From CAWBRT01 sp963696525 (GTDB taxonomy: Bacteria; Acidobacteriota; Terriglobia; Terriglobales; Acidobacteriaceae): a stretch of DNA of 64,000 nucleotides. Below, piece after piece: positions 1 through 10,498 of this stretch. A model generated the notes under the pieces. The model searched no databases. It was not told where the DNA came from and worked only from the letters and a program-made list of their open reading frames with translations. Numbering within the stretch: position 1 is the first letter of the stretch; each line of letters opens with the position of its first letter. Both the position numbers and the translations under genes were made by a program. The stretch lies in contig CAVOKO010000009.1 in assembly GCA_963696525.1 (NCBI GenBank), positions 868,001 to 932,000 of the forward strand, in the 5' to 3' direction.

Positions 1-3000
1 AATTTCGGGGCCGCACCCTCTTCGACGCGTACGCTTCCTTTGACCAGAACTGGAACCTCCAGCTTCACCTTCTCCCCAAGCCGCCGGAATGCCTCCGGAA
101 AGATCATCGCCTCAATTCGACCTTCCATGTCTTCGAGCGCCGCATTGGCGTAGAGTTCGCCTCTTTTCGATTTCAACACCCGCACTCCGCTGAGCACCCC
201 GGCCGCGAAAATTTCTTCGCCTTTGGCGGTCGAGCGCTTCATGGCGTTGAGGACAGCCGTGCTCAGCACGTGCAAATCTTCCAGCTTGTCGGCGTACCTT
301 TCGAGCGGATGCCCGGAGATGAAGAATCCGAGCACTTCTTTTTCGTTTTGCAGGCGCGTGCTCTCGTCCCAGTCGGGAGTTTCCGGAAGCGCGTCGTTGG
401 CCTGGCTCGGCTGCTCGTCAAAGACCCCAAACAAGCCGTGCTGACCGGCCTGCGCATCGCGATGCACCTTCTGCGCCTGCTCCATCGCCTTATCGAGAAC
501 CGCGAACAACTGCGCCCGCCGGCCGAGCGAATCCATGGCTCCGCTCTTGATCAGCGACTCCAGTACCCTTTTGTTCAACAGCCGCAGGTCCACTTTCTCG
601 CAAAACTGATACATCGAGCGCAACGAGCCAACTTGCTTGCGCGCTTCGACGATGGACTGGATCGCATTCTGCCCCAGGTTCTTTACCGCTGCCAGCCCAA
701 AGCGGATCGCTTCGCCATGCGGGGTAAAGCTGGAATCGCTCAGGTTGATGTCCGGAGCCTCGACGGGAATGCCCATTTCACGGCATTCCTTGATGTACTT
801 GACCACATCGTCGGTCTTGCCGGTCACCGATGTCAGCAGTGCGGCCATGAACTGCACCGGGTAGTGCGTCTTCAAGTAGGCCGTGTGATAAGCCAGCAGC
901 GCGTAGGCGGCCGAGTGCGACTTGTTGAACCCGTAGCCGGCAAACTGCTGCATCAGGTCGAAAATCTTTTCGCTCTTGTCCTTGGGGAAGCCGCGTTCGT
1001 GCGCACCGGAAAGAAAACGGTCGCGCTGCTTGGCCATCTCGTGCGGGTCTTTCTTGCCCATTGCCCGCCGCAGCAGGTCGGCTTCGCCCAGCGAATAGCC
1101 GGCCAGCGTGTTGGCAATTTGCATGACCTGTTCCTGGTAAACGATGACGCCCAGGGTCTCTTTGAGCAGCTTCTCCAGCTCCGGCAACTCATATTCAACC
1201 CGCCGCCGCCCCCACTTGCGCTCGATGAAGTCGTCAATCATGCCGCCCTGGATGGGGCCGGGACGATAGAGCGCATTCAATGCCGTCAGGTCTTCCAAAG
1301 TGCTCGGCTTGTAGCGCCGCAGCACGTCGCGCATGCCTTCGGATTCAAACTGGAAGATGCCCGAAGTGTAGCCATTGTGAAAAACTCTTTCGTAAGTCGC
1401 CTGATCGTCCAGCGCGATTCTTTCTAAATCAAGTTTTTCCCCGCAATTTTGCAAAATCAGCTTGAGCGCATCATCGACGATCGTCAAGGTCGTGAGCCCG
1501 AGGAAGTCCATCTTCAACAGGCCCATCTTTTCCACCGCCTTCATGTCGTAGGCAGTGACGATTTCATCGTTTTTCGTCTTGAAGAGCGGCACCAGTTCAT
1601 CGAGCGGGACCGGGGAAATCACGACACCGGCGGCATGTACTCCGGCGTTGCGGACCATACCCTCCAGCTTTTTCGCGGTGTCGATCAGCTCTTTGATCTG
1701 CGGCTCCCGGCCATAGGCCTCGGCCAGTTGCGGCGAATCGACCATGGCCTTGTCGATGGTCATGCCGACGCTTCCGGGAATCATCTTGGCGATCCGGTCC
1801 ACTTCTGCGTAGGGCATGTCGAGCACGCGTCCCACGTCCTTGATGGCCGCCTTGGCCGCCATGGTCCCGAAGGTAATGATCTGCGCCACCTGCTCGCGGC
1901 CGTACTTCCGGGTCACGTAGTCAATCACCTCGCCCCGCCGATTCATGCAGAAATCGACATCGATGTCGGGCAACGATACCCGCTCCGGGTTGAGGAAGCG
2001 CTCAAACAGCAACTCATTCTGCAAGGGATCGATGTCGGTGATCCCCATGGCGTAGCCAACCAGGGAGCCGGCAGCCGATCCGCGACCCGGACCGACCGGG
2101 ATGCCATGTTCCTTGGCGTAGCGGATGAAGTCCCACACGATCAAGAAGTAGCCGGAAAACTGCATCTGCTGGATGATCTGTATCTCGCGACTGAGCCTTT
2201 GCTCGTAGTCTGCAAAGCTTTTGCGCAGCCGTCCCTCCTGTTGCATCTCCCGCAGCCATTCCGTTCGGCGTGCGAAACCCTGACGGGCCACGTGTTCGAA
2301 ATAGCTATCCGCCGTGTGTCCTTCAGGAACCTCGAAACGCGGAAACGGATTCTTGATCTTCTCCAGTTTCAGATTGCAGCGCTCGGCAATGGCCATGGTG
2401 CGGGTCAGGACGCCCTCGGCTCCGTTGAAAACCCGCCGCATCTCCTCCGCGCTTTTGACGAAGAACTGGTTGGTCGAAAACTTCATCCGGTTGGTCTCGT
2501 GCACCGACTTGCCGGTCTGTATGCAAAGCATCACGTCCTGCGCGTGCGCATCGTCTTCGCAAAGGTAGTGGCTGTCGTTGGTCGCCACCATCGGGATGCC
2601 GAGTTCACGCTCCAGGCGGAAGAGGTCAGTGTGGATGCGCTTTTCCTCCGCTAGGCCCTGGTCCTGTATCTCGAGAAAGAAATTGCCGTCACCGAAGATG
2701 TCGTTGAAGGTTGTCCGCCGCCTTGCGCGCGGCATCGTACCTGCCTTCCATAAGGCTTTCGGCAACTTCGCCTTTCAAGCAGCCGGACAAGGCGATTAGT
2801 CCCTTGGCATGCTCCGCCAGAAATTGTTTTGAAATTCGCGGCTTGTAATAGAAGCCGTGTAGCGATGCTTCGGACGTGATCTTGACCAGGTTGCGGTAGC
2901 CTTGCTCGTTCTCCGCCAGCACGATCAGGTGATTGTAGGTGTCGCCCTCGGGAGCCGCCCGATGGTCTTGTTTCTTGCAGATGTACAACTCGCAACCGAT

Positions 3001-3189
3001 GATCGGCTTGATGCCGGCGTCCTTCGCCGCATTGAAGAAATGGACGGCACCGAAAATGTTGCCGTGGTCGGTCATGGCCACGGCAGGCATGTCCAAAACC
3101 TTGGCGCGTTTGCAAAGCTCGGTGGCATCGCAAGCGCCATCGAGCATGGAATAATCGGTATGCAGATGAAGATGAACGAAGTCCGGCAT
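1..3189 (-). CDS. dnaE: DNA polymerase III subunit alpha (3' end beyond window)
   Basis: This is the replicative DNA polymerase catalytic subunit. The first 165 residues are a PHP domain (HLHTDYSMLDGA near the start, then AMTDHGNIFGAV). After a frameshift near 2709 the reading continues in another frame to the left edge with DnaE hallmarks: GPGRGSAAGSLV, then the catalytic PDIDVDF, and later GYGFNKSHSAAYA. One extra base at about 2709 explains the break, since removing it gives a continuous DNIFGDGNFFLEIQDQ-type reading. The start ATG at 3189 follows AAAGGGACTC, a good ribosome binding site. The OB-fold/C-terminal part is cut by the window edge. Identity is certain. The frameshift is more likely a sequence error than a real lesion, because the gene should be essential. 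Confidence 0.95.
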
Positions 3190-3336
3190 GAGTCCCTTTT
3201 AGGTCTCCTCATTGTACTTGGTAGCACCACCGGCGGTCAGGAGAAAAGGATTATGAATTGTGGGTCAGTTTCCGGGTAGCCGACGAACCGGAAGTTTATC
3301 GGCTTAGTTCCGCAACGGCGTTTATCGGCACCCATC

Positions 3337-4023
3337 TCAACGGTCGACCCGAAGCGTTACAGAGCGGATGCCGAAAACACGCTCGAATCCACGTTCCCCG
3401 TCGTGTGTGAGACGGACGGCTCGCGTATTGCGGACCCGTGCCAGCCACTTCATTTCCATAAAGCGGGAAAGCAACGCAAAACCCAAAGCACCTCCTAGGT
3501 GATGCTCGCGCTCCGTCCAGTCGAGACACTTGCGACCGAAGGAGCGTCTCAGTCGACGGAGTGATTCGGCATCGACGTCGAGGGTGCGCAAAAAGCGCTC
3601 TCCCGTTGCAGTAAGGATAAATTCGCTTTCACTATGCCGGAGTACATCTTTCCTCAGCAGCTCGCTTCGAAGAGCAATCGCAAGCGCACCCCCGAGGTGG
3701 TCATAACACATTCTGGCAAAGCGCAATTCGGGCATAGCCGGATTCCGGAAGGGTTGAGCGAGCGCACCTAACGCCTCAATGGCGACAGCGACATCATTGT
3801 TCTTCAGACGGAAAAGCCGCTGCCGGCCGCTTCGTTTAGCAACGATGAGGCCGCCCGAAAGAAGTTTTGCCAGATGCGAACTCGCAGTCTGTGGCGATAC
3901 AGCGGCTGCCATCGCAAGTTCTGAGGCAGAATGACCGTTTCCGTCTAGCATTGCAGTGAGCATTTGAATGCGCCCTGCTTCGCCAATCAGGCCGGCAACT
4001 AGCGTGATTGAATGAGCATCCAT
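3337..4023 (-). CDS. ArsR-type winged-helix transcriptional regulator
   Basis: A 228-residue DNA-binding regulator. Residues about 5-75 form a winged helix-turn-helix of the ArsR type (EAGRIQMLTAML, then SPQTASSHLAKLLSGGLI as the recognition helix, then RQRLFRL as the wing). The C-terminal 130 residues form a second domain without an obvious metal site and may sense another ligand. The gene is divergent from the ACT-domain and OsmC genes, with a 100-base shared promoter region, so control of those two genes is a reasonable inference. A weak inverted motif CGTA-n6-TACG lies in that gap, near 4050. The inducer cannot be read from the sequence. Confidence 0.8.
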   Translation of the reverse strand: MDAHSITLVAGLIGEAGRIQMLTAMLDGNGHSASELAMAAAVSPQTASSHLAKLLSGGLIVAKRSGRQRLFRLKNNDVAVAIEALGALAQPFRNPAMPELRFARMCYDHLGGALAIALRSELLRKDVLRHSESEFILTATGERFLRTLDVDAESLRRLRRSFGRKCLDWTEREHHLGGALGFALLSRFMEMKWLARVRNTRAVRLTHDGERGFERVFGIRSVTLRVDR

Positions 4024-4129
4024 ACTTCGACGCCTATTTAAACATAGACGTACTTCTCTACGCTAGTCTTGCCGCAGTTGCATGGCGAAATAGAGCATCG
4101 TTCGCAGATGCATTTGAGAGGAGATGACC

Positions 4130-4543
4130 ATGAAGGATCTGACGATCGCGATTGAGAACCGGCCCGGAGCACTGGCCGACATGGGCGAAACCCTGGGCCG
4201 AGCGGGAGCGAGCATCGATGGGGGAGGTGCTTTCGTTGTTGATGGCCACGGCGTCGGGCACTTTCTGTTCAAAGATGGGGTCGCCGCTCGCAGGGCGCTC
4301 GAAGCGGCAGGTATCCGCGTGCTGGAAGAACACGACGTACTAATCCAGCGATTGGACCAGGAGCAACCAGGTCAACTGGGCATGATCTCGCGCCGGATGG
4401 CGGAGGCGGGTGTCAACATTGAGACGCTGTACAGCGACCACGAACATCAACTGATCCTGGTTGTTGACGACATCACAAAGGGGCAAGCGGTTACTGAAGC
4501 GTGGACGCGCGAACAGGCAATTCGCATGCATGAGCGAGAATAG
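4130..4543 (+). CDS. Tandem ACT-domain small-molecule-binding protein
   Basis: A 137-residue protein made of two ACT repeats: IENRPGALADMGETLGRAG in the first half and QLGMISRRMAEAGVNIETL in the second. ACT domains bind amino acids or related small ligands. There is no catalytic domain, so this is probably a free-standing sensor or allosteric partner. The start at 4130 is preferred over the in-frame ATG at 4124, because the GAGAGGAG ribosome binding site ends right at 4124. It lies 55 bases upstream of the OsmC gene in the same orientation and probably shares its transcript. The ligand is unknown. Confidence 0.75.
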   Translation: MKDLTIAIENRPGALADMGETLGRAGASIDGGGAFVVDGHGVGHFLFKDGVAARRALEAAGIRVLEEHDVLIQRLDQEQPGQLGMISRRMAEAGVNIETLYSDHEHQLILVVDDITKGQAVTEAWTREQAIRMHERE

Positions 4544-4598
4544 GCGCCAGACATAGGGTAGGCAGTTCATCGAAGGGCATGCCGGGGAGGATCACTCC

Positions 4599-5078
4599 GT
4601 GAAGCATCACACCTACAAGGTTCAGATAGATTGGGACGGCAACGATGGTATAGGCACGAAGACCTACAAGGGCTATCGACGAGACCACATCATTGAATCT
4701 GAGGGTAAGCCGCAGATTCAGGGTTCAAGCGATCCCAGCTTTCGTGGAGATGCGGGTCGATACAACCCGGAAGAGCTGCTGGTCGCCAGCCTTTCGGCCT
4801 GCCACATGCTCTGGTATCTGCATCTGTGCTCGGTGAATCAAGTGACCGTCCTCGACTATCGGGACGCAGCTTCTGGCCTTATGGAGGAACACGACGACGG
4901 CTCGGGAGCCTTTGTCCGGGTGGTGCTGCAACCGAAAGTAGTCGTCTCGGCCGCGGATGACCGGGACAAAGCGCTAGCTCTCCACCGCGAAGCTCATCGT
5001 TGTTGCTTCATCGCCAATTCGGTGAAGTTTCCGGTTGATATCAGTCCAGAGATCCTGAATGTTCCCGATTCACGCTGA
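4599..5078 (+). CDS. OsmC-family peroxiredoxin
   Basis: A 159-residue OsmC/Ohr-fold protein. Members of this family reduce organic hydroperoxides using two cysteines. Cys68 (LSACHM) and the Cys135-Cys136 pair (HRCCFIANS) sit at the expected positions, and the family motif RYNPEELLVASLSACH is present at 54-69. The start is GTG at 4599, eight bases after a strong GGGGAGG ribosome binding site; no nearby ATG fits. Its place behind an ArsR-type regulator and an ACT protein suggests inducible detoxification. The specific substrate is not visible. Confidence 0.88.
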   Translation: MKHHTYKVQIDWDGNDGIGTKTYKGYRRDHIIESEGKPQIQGSSDPSFRGDAGRYNPEELLVASLSACHMLWYLHLCSVNQVTVLDYRDAASGLMEEHDDGSGAFVRVVLQPKVVVSAADDRDKALALHREAHRCCFIANSVKFPVDISPEILNVPDSR

Positions 5079-5205
5079 TCAGACGGAGTGCGCGCGAATC
5101 GTATGCCGACTGAACAGACGGCGTCCTGCCGGTCGAACATGCCAATCAATAGATAGTGCCGCCGGATAAGTATCGGGAAGTCGGCGTGTCGTGCCGTGGC
5201 GCCGA

Positions 5206-6948
5206 TTACGCTTTGCGCTTTGCCGGTTTCGTAGCTGGGGTCTTGGCAGACTTCTTTGCGGCCGGCGTTTTCTTCGCCGCGGGCTTCGCAGGTACCGGCT
5301 TTTTCTTGGCGGCAGGCTTCGTGGGCACCGACTTTTTCTCGGCTGCCTTCTTCGTGGGCTGGGGCGTAATCTTCTTCGCCGGCTGTGGCTGAGCTTTTGG
5401 GGCCGGTGCAGGCTTGGCAGATACAGGTTTGGTCGCTTTTGTTTCCACTTTCTTTGCTTGCGGCTCTGTCGCCGGCTTGGCGGCAACTTTCTTCGCAGCT
5501 TCGCCCGCTGCAGCTATCGGTTCCACCTGCGTACTCGGAGCGACAGCTGCTTTCGGCTTGCGTCCTCGCTTGGCGTCGGCAGCCGAATCCTCTTGCCCTG
5601 TAATCGCCACTTTACCGGCAGCGGCCTTGGCGCTGCGGCGCGGCTGGGCGGAGGTGGTGGCGGAGGCGGTGGCGGTTCATAGGGCTTCAAGAACTTGACG
5701 ATCTCGGAATGGTTCCGCAGTTTGCCGTCCAGCAGCAGTAGAAACGCCTCTTCTGCGATCTTCGGATATTCCGCAAGCTGGGGCGTGATGCGCATTTCCG
5801 CCATCTCGGGAAGCGGCAGCTTTTGCTGCATCTGCCTCCACTTCCCAAAGTAGTTCTTGATCTTCTCCGAGACCGTCTGCTGGCGCGAAGTGACATCGAG
5901 AAACAGAATCGCCTCCGGCTTTAGCCGAACCTAGTACCCTCCAGGCGCGCGAGGGAGTCGACGCTTCCTTGCTGCTCAGTTTCTTCGCCAGTTCCTTGCC
6001 GTTTTCTTCGACTGCCCGCCAGGCAGCGACAAACTCCTTGATGCGGAATCAGGCGCTGAATCTCCGCAATATCCTTGTCTGCCATCCGTTTGGTCAGAAA
6101 ATAAATGGCCAACGGCGCCGCATCGATCGTAAATCCCAGATCCTGAAGCTGCTGACGCGTTTTCATCCACTGCGACATTTCGTTTTGGTCGGCCTTTGCC
6201 GTGGACCACTGCGGATGCAACACCTTCAGCCAGCCCTCTTTTTCGAGCGCCTGCATGACCTGCAGCGGGTTTTCTTCGAAGGCAATCTGCGCGATTTCAT
6301 AGCCGATACTCTTCCGGCTTATATACTCGATGTAGTTGTTCTCTTTGGCCGCGTCGTAGCGAGCTTTCGTCCGCTCTTCCAACTCCCAGTGGAAACGCGC
6401 CGCAAAGCGCGTAGCCCGAATCAGGCGGGAAGGATCTTCCAGGAAGGCATAATTGTGCAGCACGCGGATGAGTTTAGCCTCCACGTCGGCCGATCCATTG
6501 AACGGGTCGAGCAGCAGCCCCCGCGAGCCGGGATTGAGCGAAAGCGCAATCGCGTTGACGGTGAAGTCGCGCCGGCGTAAATCTTCGTTGATGGTGGCTG
6601 GAGCGATTTGCGGCGAGCGTGCCCGGTTTGCCGTAGGACTTCCGAGCGCGCCATGCTGATTTCCACACGCACAGAGCCCGCCAGCACCGCATGCAGGGTC
6701 TTGGTTTCCTCGCTGATGACTTCGACCTGCGCTCCGCCGCGCTCAAGATCCTTTTGCAGTTTCAGGGCATTACCCTGGACCGAGAAATCGAGATCGCGGA
6801 TCGGTAATCCGCTCAGGATGTCACGAATCGCCCCGCCCGTCAGATACACGTTCATGCCATGGGCGCGCGCCGCTTCCTGCACCAAACTCACCACCTTCAA
6901 CTGATCAGGTGTGAGCCGGATTTCCATCGTATAAATGTAGTCAGCCAT
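5206..6948 (-). CDS. tRNA nucleotidyltransferase/poly(A) polymerase with Lys-Ala-Pro-rich tail (frameshifted)
   Basis: A class II nucleotidyltransferase of the CCA-adding/PcnB type, about 580 residues once frames are joined. The head carries YLTGGAIRDILSG and the metal-binding DLDFSV, followed after a frameshift by a DLRRRDFTVNAIA motif and the helical RLIRATRFAARF region. Frame breaks lie near 6683, 6635, 6037, 5930 and 5640. At the first three, removing one base restores the family reading. The C-terminal part contains EAILFLDVTS and KIKNYFGKWRQM, then a run of prolines and a 134-residue basic tail of PAAKK-like repeats resembling histone H1 tails. It could be either a CCA enzyme or a poly(A) polymerase. 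The tail suggests RNA or nucleoid binding, which is inference. Confidence 0.8.
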
Positions 6949-7263
6949 TCGTGCTAGTAACGAATCTCGGAGCGCGATCGCCGGAGAAAATCGGCACAGA
7001 CTATACGTGCCGCACTTTCCCGACTTTGCAGCGCCGTTCTATTTCGTTGTAAATATCTCACTACCAACTACTTACGCGTAACTGCAACAATTCTGCTACA
7101 AACCAAAGACAATAACACAACCGTTATTCGTTTGGCTACACTGGAAAATCGGGAATCCCCTTTTTTCACAAAAAGATGCGACAATCAGGGAGGCCGGAGC
7201 CCAGCCTATGCCCAAAAACACGTTCGCTGGAGATTCAGGCTAGTTTTCTAACATTTCACGCAA
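6949..7263. other. Intergenic region, divergent promoters expected
   Basis: This 315-base gap separates the minus-strand nucleotidyltransferase from the plus-strand small protein at 7264, so it must hold two divergent promoters. Its middle (about 7030-7160) is clearly AT-richer than the flanks. I see no gene, convincing promoter pair or riboswitch in it. Confidence 0.5.
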
Positions 7264-7863
7264 ATGGCTTCCACCCACAAGAAAGTTATCGTCCGCAAAC
7301 TGGATCGAGACTCGGTGCAGGGATATCTGCCCCCGGCCAACTTCATCTCCGACAGCAAATTAGAGATTCTCAATACCGCCGGAACCGCCATTCGCATTCA
7401 GTTGAGCGAAGTCAAAGGCGTCTTTTTTGTCCGCGAATTCGGCGACTCCGAGACACTGCAACGAAAGACCTTTACCAGCCGCCCCAGGACCGAGGGCCTG
7501 TGGGTTCGTCTGCGCTTCCGGGATGGTGAAATGTTGGAAGGGTTGATGCCTAACGATCTTACCCAGGTGACTGCGGACGGTTTTTTCCTGAACCCGCCGG
7601 ACACACGCTCTAATACCCAGCGAATTTTTGTCCCGCGCTCCGCGGTAGCCGAGCTAACCGTACTGGCCGTGATCGGCAGCCAAGCCCGGCGGCGCAGGCC
7701 ATGGAAGATAACCTCCAAGTGCCGTTGTTCGGCGAGCCTCGCGGCAGCGGCCCCAGTGGAACCGGTCCGTAACCCGCCTCAGGATAGCGCGCCCGAAGCC
7801 GCAGACCCTTTTGGGCATCACGATCACTCGTGGAACCGCGTTGCAATGCCTGTTAAACTGTGA
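7264..7863 (+). CDS. Small conserved protein of unknown function
   Basis: As read, 199 residues. The first 140 residues look like a compact beta-rich domain (VIVRKLDRDSVQGYLPP, then KGVFFVREFGD) of a family seen in acidobacteria, possibly DUF6982, though I am not sure of the number. The tail after residue about 140 looks out of frame. Moving one frame near 7690-7700 gives a short acidic ending with QVPLFGEPRG and a stop at 7770-7772, a more natural C-terminus. The true end may therefore be 7772. No enzymatic motif is visible. Confidence 0.6.
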   Translation: MASTHKKVIVRKLDRDSVQGYLPPANFISDSKLEILNTAGTAIRIQLSEVKGVFFVREFGDSETLQRKTFTSRPRTEGLWVRLRFRDGEMLEGLMPNDLTQVTADGFFLNPPDTRSNTQRIFVPRSAVAELTVLAVIGSQARRRRPWKITSKCRCSASLAAAAPVEPVRNPPQDSAPEAADPFGHHDHSWNRVAMPVKL

Positions 7864-8038
7864 TCCGCACGCTTGAGCGCACTACCCGCGCTGCGAGCCG
7901 GAGGGCGATTCGGGGTCCCCGACGAGCCTGCTGATGGCTTGTTGGGGTGAGATCCGTCGCCCGTACCCGGCGCGCAAGCGTACTATCGTCGTGCGAGATG
8001 TCGAAGTCGGACCAGAGCTGACGGCTGGAATCTGAAGA

Positions 8039-9034
8039 ATGAAACTGCTTGAAATTGCTAGGTCTATTGGCGCAACGGCGGAAAACGTCCCGGCTGAATT
8101 GGAGATTACCGGAGTGGCGGGGGTCGAGGAAGCCGGTCCGACGCAATTGACGTTCCTGACCAACCCGAAGTACACGCCAGCGGCAGCCAGAACGAGGGCT
8201 GCGGCTATCATCGTGTCGCTCGACTTTCCGGCCGATGGCCATGCGCTTCTGCGCTCCGAGAACCCGCACCTGGCCTACGCCAAAGCTTTGGAACTTTTCT
8301 ATTCGCCGCCGGCTTATCAGCCGTGCATTCATCCCACGGCAGTGATTGCCTCATCCGCCAAGATCGGCCCCAACGCCCACGTCGGTGCCTACGTGGTCAT
8401 CGATGACGAGGTTGAGATCGGCGCCAATTGCACCCTTCTGCCCCACGTCGTGATCTATCGCGGAGCGACCATCGGTAATAATTTTTTTGCCCACGCGCAC
8501 GCGGTGGTGCGTGAATTCTGCCGTATCGGCGACAATGTCATCTTGCAGAATGGAGTCGTGATCGGCGCGGACGGCTACGGCTTTGCCCCCGACGGCGAAC
8601 GCTGGCACAAGATTGTGCAGTCGGGCACGGTGGTGGTCGGCAACCACGTCGAAGTGCAGGCGAATTCCTGCATCGACCGCGCCACCATTGGCGAAACCCA
8701 CATCGCCGACGGCGTCAAAATCGATAATTTTGTGCAAGTGGGGCACGGCTCGAAAGTTGGAGAAAACACCATGCTCTGCGCGCAGGTTGGGCTGGCCGGT
8801 TCCACCCGCGTGGGCCGGCATGTGATGCTGGCCGGACAGGTCGGCGCGGCGGGCCATTGCACGATTGGAGATCATGCTATTGTCACCGCGCAGAGCGGGG
8901 TTCGAGACGTGCCGCCGAACGCCATCGTAAGCGGCAGTCCCGCGATTGACAATCGTCAGTGGTTGCGCGCGATTGCGGCCTTCAGTAAATTGCCCGAGCT
9001 GGCCAAGGCGGTTCGCAAACTCACCAAAGATTAA
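8039..9034 (+). CDS. lpxD: UDP-3-O-acylglucosamine N-acyltransferase
   Basis: LpxD adds the N-linked acyl chain in lipid A synthesis, using acyl-ACP, in the cytoplasm. The 331-residue protein has the family's usual length. It has an N-terminal uridine-binding domain (residues 1-95), then hexapeptide repeats forming a left-handed beta helix (about 100-310) and a C-terminal helix. The catalytic His is His236 in FVQVGHG. ADGYGFAP at 177-184 is another family hallmark. Its presence shows a lipid A-bearing outer membrane. No other lpx gene is adjacent. Confidence 0.95.
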   Translation: MKLLEIARSIGATAENVPAELEITGVAGVEEAGPTQLTFLTNPKYTPAAARTRAAAIIVSLDFPADGHALLRSENPHLAYAKALELFYSPPAYQPCIHPTAVIASSAKIGPNAHVGAYVVIDDEVEIGANCTLLPHVVIYRGATIGNNFFAHAHAVVREFCRIGDNVILQNGVVIGADGYGFAPDGERWHKIVQSGTVVVGNHVEVQANSCIDRATIGETHIADGVKIDNFVQVGHGSKVGENTMLCAQVGLAGSTRVGRHVMLAGQVGAAGHCTIGDHAIVTAQSGVRDVPPNAIVSGSPAIDNRQWLRAIAAFSKLPELAKAVRKLTKD

Positions 9035-9131
9035 GATTAAAGACTGACCTTGCGGACCGGCATGCAGACGGGCTTCAGTACAGTCAACCAGCGCAGTTCA
9101 CGAGCGCAGTCCACGAGAAAGACACGAAAGC

Positions 9132-9930
9132 ATGGACGAAGAAAAGCCGGGAGTAATCGAAGACGATCGCAACGGCAGCTCGCGCACCCCGATCCGAGTG
9201 CTTCTGCTCGATGATCGCGAGGACAACCTGATCGTGCGCTCGGCGATTTTGCGGCAGAAGGGCTACGCTGTCCTCACCTCCAGGTCGGTCGAGGAGGCCG
9301 AAGCGCAGCTCGAACGATATCGACATCGCGGTGCTCGATTACAACCTTGGACAGGGAAAGTTTGGCACCGAAGTAGCCGAAAGCCTGCGCCGCAAACGGC
9401 CGCAGGTTCCCATCATCATTCTTTCAGCCACCTTGGAACGTAAGTTCGGCGGCATCGCCGACATGCACTTACTCAAGGGCTACAGCTCGGTGGACGACCT
9501 CGTCAGCGCGCTGCGCAGCTTCGAGGCCAAGCAGCGCGGCCGTCCGGTGGTGGTCGATGCCCGCGACTTTTTCTACTCGCGCATCAGTATGGCGATGGGT
9601 GACGATGTGGCGCTCGAAATTCTCGACCGCGACGGCGACTGGCAGTACGTCAACGATCATTTCGCCTCGCTCAGTGAGCGCAAGCGCAACTGGTTTCCGG
9701 GTAAGAACCTGTTTGACGAGTATCCCGAACTGGGGGACGAATTTCGTGAAATCATTCGCACCGTGGCCGATACTCGCGAGACCTATATCGACCGCCGCGG
9801 ACAACGTGGCGTGCCGCACCTGCCCACCATCAACTCGCGATGGAGTTGGAACGTGCTTGTCTTCCCGCTCAAACTGCACGACGGCCGCGACGGTGTCGTG
9901 CTCAGCGCCAGACTCCTGGAACGTAAGTAG
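9132..9930 (+). CDS. Response regulator with REC and PAS-like domains (one frameshift)
   Basis: A two-domain signalling protein of about 265 residues. The receiver domain keeps all phosphorylation residues: the Asp27-Asp28 pair in LLLDDRED, the phospho-acceptor Asp in AVLDYNLG, the Thr/Ser in ILSAT and the Lys in LLKGYSS. A frame change near 9316 lies between the acidic pair and the acceptor. The C-terminal half (EILDRDGDWQYVNDHF onward) resembles a PAS fold. There is no DNA-binding or kinase domain, so output is probably by protein contact. No partner kinase gene is in the window. Confidence 0.75.
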
Positions 9931-9959
9931 CGCGGGTGGCTCGTTCCCTCCCGGGACAA

Positions 9960-10382
9960 TCAACTACGAATGGCTGATCGGCGCCGCGAATTCTGAGCCA
10001 GGTAGGTCTTCCAGGGCTTCCAGTAATACTTGGGCCAGCCCTGCGATACGCCCTTATGATCGTGCGCCGGAACGTTTTCGTGAACCAGGTCGATTTTTCC
10101 ACCGCCGGGTGCCTGTCTAAAGCGCAAGATCAGAATCGAATCGGGATCGGAAGCTTTCCAGTGAGTTGCGCGCCATGTCTGCACGATCATCTGGTTGGGC
10201 ACGATCAGCAGGTTGCGCCCGCGAAGCTGGCCATCCCAAGCCGTGAACGCGCCGCCCGCTTTGCGGCTTATGCGAGCGGCAGCGCCGGTCGCCTGCGAAT
10301 GTTTCTTCGAGTCCAGATAAATCTCGAACAGCTCCTCCGGCGGAGCAGCGAAGCGTACGGATTGCTGAATCACCTTGGTCAT
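9960..10382 (-). CDS. SRPBCC/AHSA1-type domain protein
   Basis: A 140-residue START/AHSA1-like protein. The start VIQQSVRFAAPPEELFEIYLD is the typical first strand and helix of this ligand-binding fold. GGAFTAWDGQLRGRNLLI and the late GWPKYYWKPWKTYL helix also fit. Family members bind hydrophobic ligands or contact chaperones; nothing here shows which. The last dozen residues (LAQNSRRRSAIRS) are basic and may be slightly out of frame. Confidence 0.75.
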   Translation of the reverse strand: MTKVIQQSVRFAAPPEELFEIYLDSKKHSQATGAAARISRKAGGAFTAWDGQLRGRNLLIVPNQMIVQTWRATHWKASDPDSILILRFRQAPGGGKIDLVHENVPAHDHKGVSQGWPKYYWKPWKTYLAQNSRRRSAIRS

Positions 10383-10418
10383 AAGAGCACCGGTCCTCGC
10401 ACTAGCAGGGTTTGATGA

Positions 10419-10485
10419 GGATCCTTCGGGCGCGCAAAACGGCGCGACCTCAGGATGACACCCCTACATGTTTTTCAGCAGCCCA
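10419..10485. repeat. Interspersed repeat family B, copy 1
   Basis: Between the SRPBCC gene and the M28 peptidase gene. The core reads ATCCTTCG, CGCGCAAAAC, GCGACCTCAGGATGACAC, then TTTTTCAGCAGCC. The same blocks occur in the same order at 22683-22750 and 30399-30467. Confidence 0.7.
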
Positions 10486-10498
10486 CTATCTCAACCGC

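Noticed and set aside
270..2654. Two long plus-strand open frames of 385 and 401 codons
   Set aside because: They are antisense to dnaE, whose minus-strand reading has all family motifs including PDIDVDF.
2700..2715. Programmed frameshift in dnaE
   Set aside because: Programmed shifting is known in dnaX, not dnaE; no slippery run or stimulatory structure is evident, and many other genes have the same kind of single-base defect.
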